From Leptospiraceae bacterium (lineage in GTDB: Bacteria; Spirochaetota; Leptospiria; Turneriellales; Turneriellaceae), in NCBI GenBank assembly GCA_016788945.1, contig JAEUSA010000057.1, forward strand, positions 1 to 5,652: a stretch of DNA of 5,652 bases. Reading direction: 5' to 3'. The translations under genes and the position numbers were made by a program. The notes under the pieces were generated by a model. That model saw nothing but the letters and a program-made list of their open reading frames with translations. It did not search any database and was not told the origin of the DNA. Of this stretch, positions 1-5,652 are shown piece after piece (position 1 is the first letter of the stretch; every line of letters begins with the position of its first letter).

Positions 1-889
1 CGCCCATCGCGAAGAGCGACTGCATTTCATCGCTTTCATTGACAGTCCAGGGAATGACCGCCAGTCCATAGGCGTGCGCGAGAGTAACGAGCCGTCGGTT
101 GGTATCGCGGCGATTCGGTGCGATGATGTCCGCTTTCGCAGCCTGAGTCATTGACACCAAGGTCTCGCGCGAGCGATGCGGAATGCCTGGCCAGCCGCTC
201 CACTGAAAGAGTGCGGCGGTTTTGATTTCGGGGGCAAATTCCCTGATATACGGCAGCAAGCGCAGCTCAAACGACTGCACCATCGAGCGATCAAGCATGC
301 CCGCTGCTTTGACCTTGCCGATCAATAAAGAGGCGAAGTCACGCAGCTCTTTATCCGACGGGGTTTTGCGCGCGGGAAATTTTGCATCAAGGTTAAAGCG
401 CACGGATGCCGCCGCAGGCTCCTGTGCTTCAAAAGTCTGCACGAGGGCAAACATTTCAGTCAGTGTCAGCAACTGCGTGCCCGGTACTGGCTGCTGTTCG
501 GGAAATTTTTCATCTTTGAGCGAACCACAATCGAGTTTTTTCAGCTCTGCGACGGTGAGTTTGTAGATCGAAGTCGCAAACAGCTTTTTCCCGTTGGCGC
601 CCAAGCAGAGCCGTGGATTCGTCGACGTATCGTGATGGATGATCAGGTCGTTGTCAGCAGTCAAAACGAGATCGAGTTCGATTGTCGTCATGCCATGGCT
701 GATCGCAGACTGAAACGCAGGCCAGGTATTTTCAGGCCATAAGCCACGGGCGCCGCGATGGCCCATAAGTTCGGCGCGTTTGACAGTTTCGCGGTCGATT
801 CTTTTCGTTTCGTCCGGCGGGGCGAAATTACCGCAGGCTGCGAGGGTCAGCAAGCTTGCAGCGTATGCGGCGGAAAATTTATTGCGCAA
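1..889 (-). CDS. Glycerophosphodiester phosphodiesterase, lipoprotein (3' end cut by window edge)
   Basis: The family hydrolyses glycerophosphodiesters to glycerol 3-phosphate and an alcohol, for phospholipid turnover or phosphate and glycerol scavenging. My translation of the minus strand gives 296 residues before the edge. Residues 1-19 form a lipoprotein signal (MRNKFSAAYAASLLTLAAC), with lipobox LAAC and Cys19 as the lipidation site. The GDPD barrel follows: GHRGARG at 43-49 (catalytic His44), the E-x-D metal pair Glu71/Asp73, HHD at 85-87 (second catalytic His), NLDAK at 166-170 where many relatives have N-x-E-x-K, MVQSFE in the middle, and IPWTVN close to the edge. Probably only the last few dozen residues are missing. 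An in-frame TGA (896-898, also the aroG stop) lies two codons upstream, so the TTG at 887-889 is the only start that keeps the whole signal peptide. No clear Shine-Dalgarno precedes it, so translation coupled to aroG is likely. The product should sit on the periplasmic side of a membrane. The family call is firm; the substrate is not known. Confidence 0.9.
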   Translation of the reverse strand, partial: MRNKFSAAYAASLLTLAACGNFAPPDETKRIDRETVKRAELMGHRGARGLWPENTWPAFQSAISHGMTTIELDLVLTADNDLIIHHDTSTNPRLCLGANGKKLFATSIYKLTVAELKKLDCGSLKDEKFPEQQPVPGTQLLTLTEMFALVQTFEAQEPAAASVRFNLDAKFPARKTPSDKELRDFASLLIGKVKAAGMLDRSMVQSFELRLLPYIREFAPEIKTAALFQWSGWPGIPHRSRETLVSMTQAAKADIIAPNRRDTNRRLVTLAHAYGLAVIPWTVNESDEMQSLFAMG

Positions 890-895
890 GAAATT

Positions 896-1966
896 TCAGG
901 CCACGGAGCCGCGTAATTTCACCCTGCGGTTTTTGACCGCAGCGGCAAGGTCGGCGAGTACGGGAGCTGTGGCATCGATCGAAATGCATGCATCGGTAAT
1001 CGATTTACCATATTCGAGTTTCGCCAGCGGGGCTTCTTTTTGGTTTCCTTCTTTAAGATGGCTTTCGAGCATGAGGCCGACGATCGCTTTTTCGCCGTCG
1101 GCAATCTGTTGCGCAATGTCGCGCGCAACCACCGGCTGCCGGTTGTGGTCTTTCTGCGAATTGCCGTGGCTGCAGTCGACGACAATGCCATCGCGCAGAC
1201 TTGCGGAGCGTAATTCGGCCGCAGTTGTCGCGATGCTTGCTGCATCATAATTCGGACCCTTCGTTGAACCGCGCAGAATAAGATGCCCGTGCGGATTGCC
1301 CTTGGTGTGCACGATGGCCGCAACACCCTGTTTGGTAATCGAAAGAAAATGGTGCGGGGTCTGCGCTGCGTGAATCGCATCGATCGCAATTTTAATATTT
1401 CCGTCGGTACCGTTTTTGAAACCCACCGCCATGGAAAGACCAGACGCGAGCTCGCGATGCACCTGACTTTCCGTCGTGCGCGCGCCGATCGCCCCCCAAC
1501 TTACGCAATCGGCAATGAATTGCGGGCTGATGGTATCAAGAAACTCGCAACCGATCGGCAATCCGAGCGTCGTCAGTTCAATCAGCAACGCGCGCGCCAT
1601 GCGCAGGCCTTCGTTTATTTTGAATGAGTTGTCGATGTGCGGGTCGTTGATGAGTCCTTTCCAACCCGAGCGCGTGCGCGGTTTTTCAAAATAGACGCGC
1701 ATGACGACTTCGAGTTCGTTGTGGTGTTGCTGGCGCAGCGCCGCCAATTTGCCGGCATATTCGAGCGCAGCCTTGGTATCATGAATCGAGCACGGGCCAA
1801 CGACCACCAGCAGGCGATCATCGTCGCCGCTCAGAATCTTGTTCACGCGCTCGCGCGACGCACTGACGAAAGCTTGCCCCGCGAAATTGAGTGGCAGTTC
1901 TTCAATAAGGATTGCCGGTGGTATCAGGGGTTTTAATCCCTCAATGCGCAGGTCGTCTGTGGTCAT
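896..1966 (-). CDS. aroG: 3-deoxy-7-phosphoheptulonate (DAHP) synthase, class I AroFGH type
   Basis: Condenses phosphoenolpyruvate with erythrose 4-phosphate to DAHP, the committed step of the shikimate pathway, in the cytoplasm. The chosen ATG gives 356 residues against 350 for E. coli AroG, and the N-terminus (MTTDDLRIEGLKPLIPP) lines up with the AroG N-terminus. Active-site residues are all present: GPCSIHD with metal ligand Cys59, RVYFEKPRT (Arg90, Lys95), GARTTESQ (Arg163), FKNGTDG (Lys184), ILRG (Arg232), CSHGNS with metal ligand His267, Glu301 in MLESH, and Asp325 in SITDACI. Ser178 and Phe207 match AroG Ser180 and Phe209, which contribute to the phenylalanine site, so Phe feedback inhibition is plausible but inferred. 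The frame stays open upstream to 2173, with another ATG at 2033-2035 preceded by AAAGG; that would add 23 residues without homology. I prefer the ATG at 1964-1966 on homology, although it lacks a Shine-Dalgarno. The isozyme symbol is by resemblance only. Confidence 0.95.
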   Translation of the reverse strand: MTTDDLRIEGLKPLIPPAILIEELPLNFAGQAFVSASRERVNKILSGDDDRLLVVVGPCSIHDTKAALEYAGKLAALRQQHHNELEVVMRVYFEKPRTRSGWKGLINDPHIDNSFKINEGLRMARALLIELTTLGLPIGCEFLDTISPQFIADCVSWGAIGARTTESQVHRELASGLSMAVGFKNGTDGNIKIAIDAIHAAQTPHHFLSITKQGVAAIVHTKGNPHGHLILRGSTKGPNYDAASIATTAAELRSASLRDGIVVDCSHGNSQKDHNRQPVVARDIAQQIADGEKAIVGLMLESHLKEGNQKEAPLAKLEYGKSITDACISIDATAPVLADLAAAVKNRRVKLRGSVA

Positions 1967-1974
1967 GATATAAT
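1966..1974 (+). promoter_or_regulatory. Candidate extended -10 promoter for the STAS-like gene
   Basis: TGATATAAT is a perfect extended -10 element (TGn plus consensus TATAAT) on the plus strand. No recognisable -35 box lies at the right distance (1946-1951 reads GCGCAG), which extended -10 promoters can tolerate. The predicted start near 1981 gives a leader of about 70 bases to the ATG at 2052. The element overlaps the aroG start codon on the other strand and interleaves with the candidate aroG promoter. Confidence 0.35.
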
Positions 1975-1983
1975 GTCGGTCTG

Positions 1984-2013
1984 AATATAGCAAATCTCGC
2001 GGTTTTAGGACAA
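1984..2013 (-). promoter_or_regulatory. Candidate aroG promoter
   Basis: On the minus strand, TTGTCC (2013-2008, 4 of 6 consensus) is followed after 18 bases by TATATT (1989-1984, 5 of 6 consensus). Transcription would begin near 1977, giving only about 11 bases of leader before the preferred aroG ATG, consistent with the missing Shine-Dalgarno. A second minus-strand TATAAA at 2041-2036 could serve as an upstream -10 box but has no good -35 partner. Confidence 0.35.
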
Positions 2014-2051
2014 AATTTGCCGTTTTTCCGAGCATTTTATACCCTTTGCGG

Positions 2052-2507
2052 ATGGATAACGCGGTAAAGACGGCGACCGCATGGAATGCGGCAACAGGTA
2101 TAGTGACGACGACTCTTTCGGGCCCGGTTGACGTCGCTGACGTCAAGCTGTGGAGACGCGGCCTCGAGGCCACGCTCGCCGCCCTGCCGTCAGATTCCCG
2201 TTTTCGTATTTATGTTAACTTTTTCGGTCTTGCGCCGCAAAGCGTCGAAGCGCATAAGAGTTACCGCGCGGTGATTCCGCTCACCCTATCGCGTTACGGT
2301 TGGCGGGTAGGCTACCTTGCTCTTTTTCCCGAAGCAGACAATTTGCCGGTGACGACGACAGATGGTATTCGCTGTACCGCTGCGGTGCATGTGCATCAAG
2401 ATACATATAAGATCGAAGAATACGACCGCCGGTTCGGCACGGGCATCGAACGGTTTTTTTCTGATCCCCATGAGGCCGAAACATGGTTGACTCAATGCGC
2501 CGCATAG
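2052..2507 (+). CDS. Uncharacterised small protein, possibly SpoIIAA/STAS-like
   Basis: A 151-residue protein with no signal peptide or membrane segment, so probably cytoplasmic. What can be seen: an opening beta pair (WNAATGIVTTTLSG, residues 11-24), a helix-like stretch (VADVKLWRRGLEATLAAL, 28-45), a core strand (RFRIYVNFFGL, 50-60), an AHKSYRAVIPLTLSRYGWRV segment (67-86), a strand GYLALFPEA (87-95), and a C-terminal IERFFSDPHEAETWL (132-146). The strand-helix order and the closing R-F-F-x-D-x-x-E-A-x-x-W-L resemble SpoIIAA-like/STAS-like proteins, which bind partners or lipids; this assignment is by pattern only. No Shine-Dalgarno precedes the ATG. A TTG two codons earlier (2046) is an alternative start. 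It is divergent from aroG and lies 30 bases before the barrel gene, so it is probably co-transcribed with the latter. I infer no function. Confidence 0.75.
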   Translation: MDNAVKTATAWNAATGIVTTTLSGPVDVADVKLWRRGLEATLAALPSDSRFRIYVNFFGLAPQSVEAHKSYRAVIPLTLSRYGWRVGYLALFPEADNLPVTTTDGIRCTAAVHVHQDTYKIEEYDRRFGTGIERFFSDPHEAETWLTQCAA

Positions 2508-2537
2508 AAAACTGCTGAGCGCACGGAGATCCAGTGC

Positions 2538-3734
2538 GTGAAAAATTGGCTCAGACCTTTTGCTAAAACAACATTTATCCTCTGCCTATTCTTTTCAGGC
2601 GGCAGTTCTGTCTATGCTCTGTATCCGTTAGGAACAATTTTGCCGGGTGACGCCGTCGATCCACTGACCGACGTCAGCGAATACAGTTTTTCCGTTCCAC
2701 ATGCATTATCTGTCTACGGGGGCATGCTCAGACCGGGTTATTCGTATACCAATCAAGGTCCTGATTCCGTTTTAGATTATGGTCTTCACACAACACAGGC
2801 TGACGGCTTTGGTTATGCATCGGTCGACAAACTTCGCCTCGGAGTGACGACACGCAACACATCGTACTCCGATGGACATTCGCGGCCCGGGACGATTTCA
2901 CAGAACAAGTTGATGCTCAGCTATTTTTGGACGTTCTTGAGTCTCGGTGTGGAGGCGGCAGCCTCGCGTGCAACATTTGATTCACCGCGTGATCGCTGGG
3001 GCGGCATGGGAGCCTTCTCGTTCAGTATCTATGGGTTGCGCTGGGGCATTGATGGCGTTGCTCGCGTGTATAAACCCAATGACAGCTCTGGCAGTTACTC
3101 CAGCCCGGTTTCGCTTGCAGATTCCACTTTCGTTCTCGCACCTTCCAAGAACAGCGAGCTATATTCACTGCGGCTGCGAAACGATTTTTCATTTCACTGG
3201 CGCATGACCACCGCATTAAATTTTGCGCGCGAGACTGACAGCCAATCTATCGCGGTGTCAAGCATGTGGCGTTACCGGGCAAACGCGATGCAGGTTTTGA
3301 CAGGGCTCAGTTATACACGTTTTGCCTTTTCCGGTAATCTTGCATACTCAAGTACAAACACGGAGCTGAATCAGCTTGCAGCTCCTCTAATGCTGATTCT
3401 CGAACATCGCCATTCTATTTTTTATGTCTCAGGGAAATCGCAACTATGGCGCCTGAACCGGCAGGGAGATTATTACTATGAATCGTTTACTCTGCAGATT
3501 GATCCGGCGCTTGGTTATGTCTACCGCTTCACTGGCAGACTTTGGGCAGGTCTTTCGGTCGGATCTCAATTGGTCAGGGTGGGGCGCCGGGAATTTGGCA
3601 GCCAACCTTTATTGACAGACGGCAAATGGGCTCGCGAAATCAATATTTCATTCCAGCTAACCTACAACATCGTTCCATTCGGTTACGATGACGAGTTGCC
3701 GCTCTCCGATAAACTGTTGCTGGTTTCGCGGTAG
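2538..3734 (+). CDS. Exported probable outer-membrane beta-barrel protein, unknown family
   Basis: 398 residues from a GTG start with GGAGA at 2525-2529, 8 bases upstream. Residues 1-27 make a type I signal peptide: Lys2, Arg6 and Lys10 around a short basic start, hydrophobic FILCLFFSG, then VYA as the likely cleavage site before LYP. The mature part is rich in Ser, Tyr, Phe, Trp and Arg, with repeated stretches of alternating polar and aromatic or aliphatic residues (for example KLRLGVTTRN, FSFSIYGLRWGIDGVARVY, YSLRLRNDFSFHW, NISFQLTYNIVPF), as in transmembrane beta-strands of outer-membrane proteins. There is no lipobox and no long hydrophobic helix after the signal. The last strand-like segment ends at Phe381 and a 17-residue acidic-hydrophobic tail follows, unusual because many barrels end on that aromatic residue. 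Porin, transporter or surface structural roles are all possible. The gene sits 30 bases after the STAS-like gene. I do not recognise the family. Confidence 0.8.
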   Translation: MKNWLRPFAKTTFILCLFFSGGSSVYALYPLGTILPGDAVDPLTDVSEYSFSVPHALSVYGGMLRPGYSYTNQGPDSVLDYGLHTTQADGFGYASVDKLRLGVTTRNTSYSDGHSRPGTISQNKLMLSYFWTFLSLGVEAAASRATFDSPRDRWGGMGAFSFSIYGLRWGIDGVARVYKPNDSSGSYSSPVSLADSTFVLAPSKNSELYSLRLRNDFSFHWRMTTALNFARETDSQSIAVSSMWRYRANAMQVLTGLSYTRFAFSGNLAYSSTNTELNQLAAPLMLILEHRHSIFYVSGKSQLWRLNRQGDYYYESFTLQIDPALGYVYRFTGRLWAGLSVGSQLVRVGRREFGSQPLLTDGKWAREINISFQLTYNIVPFGYDDELPLSDKLLLVSR

Positions 3735-3771
3735 GCCGTCAGCGGAAAAGGCGCACCTCGTAGCTGGCGCG

Positions 3772-3789
3772 CATGGTCAGGCTACCATG
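3772..3789. repeat. Short inverted repeat downstream of the barrel gene
   Basis: CATGGT (3772-3777) and ACCATG (3784-3789) are perfect 6-base arms around a 6-base loop, 37 bases after the barrel stop codon. No T-run follows, so it is not a standard intrinsic terminator; it might be a weak terminator, an mRNA 3' hairpin or chance. Nothing else in 3735-3845 is convincing: I see no tRNA and no small gene with a Shine-Dalgarno. Confidence 0.3.
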
Positions 3790-3846
3790 ATCGCTCAGAT
3801 CGGCTGCACAGTAATAGGCGGGTTGCGCAGAGAAGATCAAAAATTT

Positions 3847-3874
3847 TTGCCATCCTGTCTGAATTTAATAAATT
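3847..3874 (+). promoter_or_regulatory. Candidate groESL promoter
   Basis: TTGCCA (3847-3852, 5 of 6 consensus) and TAAATT (3869-3874, 4 of 6) are separated by 16 bases. The -35 box is preceded by an A5T5 tract (3839-3848) that it partly overlaps. The predicted start near 3881 falls inside the CIRCE operator, whose left arm overlaps the -10 box by two bases. This is the usual geometry for HrcA repression. The boxes are only moderate matches. Confidence 0.45.
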
Positions 3875-3899
3875 GGCAGTAAGGCAGAGAGAGTGCTAA
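3873..3899 (+). promoter_or_regulatory. CIRCE operator (HrcA binding site) of groESL
   Basis: The right arm GAGTGCTAA (3891-3899) matches the CIRCE consensus exactly. Exactly 9 bases upstream lies TTGGCAGTA (3873-3881), which matches 6 of the 9 bases of the consensus left arm TTAGCACTC. The 9-9-9 spacing and the position just ahead of groES make this a CIRCE element. In the known system the repressor HrcA binds here and GroEL modulates HrcA activity, so chaperonin shortage on heat stress derepresses the operon. hrcA itself is not in the window. Confidence 0.85.
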
Positions 3900-3937
3900 C
3901 AGCTTCCTTGTGGAGTGATAGCGTATCTCAAAGCGAG

Positions 3938-3964
3938 TGCCAGAGCGATTATCGCTCATTGGCA
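3938..3964 (+). promoter_or_regulatory. Hairpin in the groES leader
   Basis: TGCCA (3938-3942) pairs with TGGCA (3960-3964), and AGCGA (3944-3948) pairs with TCGCT (3952-3956) around a TTA loop, with a G/CAT internal loop between the two helices. It lies 12 bases before the groES Shine-Dalgarno GGAGG (3977-3981). The pairing is visible directly; a regulatory role is inference. Confidence 0.45.
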
Positions 3965-3992
3965 AACATATTTGTTGGAGGCGAAAGACATT

Positions 3993-4280
3993 ATGGCGAT
4001 AAAACCATTGGCAGACCGCGTTCTTATTGAAGCGGCGCCTGAAAAAGAAGAAAAGATCGGCAGCATCTTCATTCCCGATACGGCAAAAGAGAAGCCGAAT
4101 GTGGGTGTTGTAGTTGCTGCGGGCCCGGGCAAGGTGACCGACGACGGCAAAACAGTTCCGCTGCAAGTCAAAGCTGGTCAAAAGGTGCTCTACGGAAAAT
4201 ACAGCGGCACCGAAATCAAAGAAAACGGTAAGGAATATCTTATCGTGCGCGAATCGGACATTCTCGCGATCGTTGAATAA
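3993..4280 (+). CDS. groES: Co-chaperonin GroES (Hsp10)
   Basis: A 95-residue cytoplasmic co-chaperonin, the normal family length. Seven copies cap the GroEL ring and close the folding chamber. The N-terminal [11 protein letters not shown] is the family signature. The mobile loop (about residues 17-34, [16 protein letters not shown]) contains the hydrophobic Ile-Phe-Ile contact with GroEL. The C-terminal part has [19 protein letters not shown] and ends in [10 protein letters not shown], closely resembling Leptospira GroES. I chose the ATG at 3993 because it aligns with the family start and has GGAGG (3977-3981) 11 bases upstream. The frame is open back to 3915, but that extension has no homology. 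groEL follows after 14 bases in one operon under the CIRCE operator. Confidence 0.97.
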   Translation: MAIKPLADRVLIEAAPEKEEKIGSIFIPDTAKEKPNVGVVVAAGPGKVTDDGKTVPLQVKAGQKVLYGKYSGTEIKENGKEYLIVRESDILAIVE

Positions 4281-4285
4281 TTTAA

Positions 4286-5652
<1,367 letters not shown>

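Noticed and set aside
222..566. 114-codon plus-strand open frame opposite the GDPD gene
   Set aside because: The opposite strand encodes an unmistakable GDPD domain; this frame is Ser-rich with no motif.
780..1936. Plus-strand open frames opposite aroG (780-1250, 1283-1627, 1476-1694, 1637-1936) and the minus frame 919-1389
   Set aside because: All overlap the clearly coding aroG frame, have low-complexity or Arg-rich translations and no domain signs.
2281..2505. Minus-strand open frames opposite the STAS-like gene (2281-2505, 2286-2495)
   Set aside because: Two overlapping short antisense frames with unlike translations; the plus-strand frame has the more protein-like composition and a sensible position.
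3735..3870. tRNA, small RNA or intrinsic terminator between the barrel gene and groES
   Set aside because: No cloverleaf elements such as a T-arm motif, no GC-rich stem followed by a T-run, and only a 6-base inverted repeat; the A5T5 tract is not preceded by a stable hairpin.
3935..3964. Possible second CIRCE (GAGTGCCA and TTGGCA near the leader hairpin)
   Set aside because: The halves are in the wrong order for a TTAGCACTC-N9-GAGTGCTAA operator and the spacing does not fit; better read as an RNA hairpin.

Overview
The window looks like a chromosomal segment from a spirochaete of the order Leptospirales. GroES and GroEL read very much like Leptospira chaperonins: GroES carries [13 protein letters not shown] and YSGTEIK, and GroEL carries [20 protein letters not shown]. 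Base composition is close to balanced, well above that of Leptospira itself, so a higher-GC relative such as Turneriella is a better guess. This placement is inference from remembered family sequences, not from a search.

Layout. The left third is on the minus strand. aroG (896-1966), a class I DAHP synthase for the first step of aromatic amino acid synthesis, is followed after 6 bases by a glycerophosphodiester phosphodiesterase lipoprotein gene (1-889). That gene starts at TTG and runs off the left edge. The two genes share a reading frame and are separated by one TGA plus two codons. The right two thirds are on the plus strand: a small cytoplasmic protein resembling the SpoIIAA/STAS-like fold (2052-2507), an exported probable outer-membrane beta-barrel protein of unknown family (2538-3734), and the groES-groEL chaperonin operon (3993 to beyond the right edge).

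Regulation. The divergent region between aroG and the STAS-like gene is very tight and holds promoter-like boxes on both strands that overlap each other. groESL has a probable promoter whose -10 box runs into a CIRCE operator (3873-3899) with a perfect right arm and a degenerate left arm, which points to control by the HrcA repressor. Its leader also holds a hairpin and a short sequence complementary to the groES Shine-Dalgarno, so heat-responsive RNA control is possible but untested.

I see no mobile element, CRISPR array, tRNA or rRNA. Most of the window is ordinary housekeeping. The least explained part is the STAS-like plus beta-barrel gene pair. I did not find convincing evidence of a new multi-gene system.
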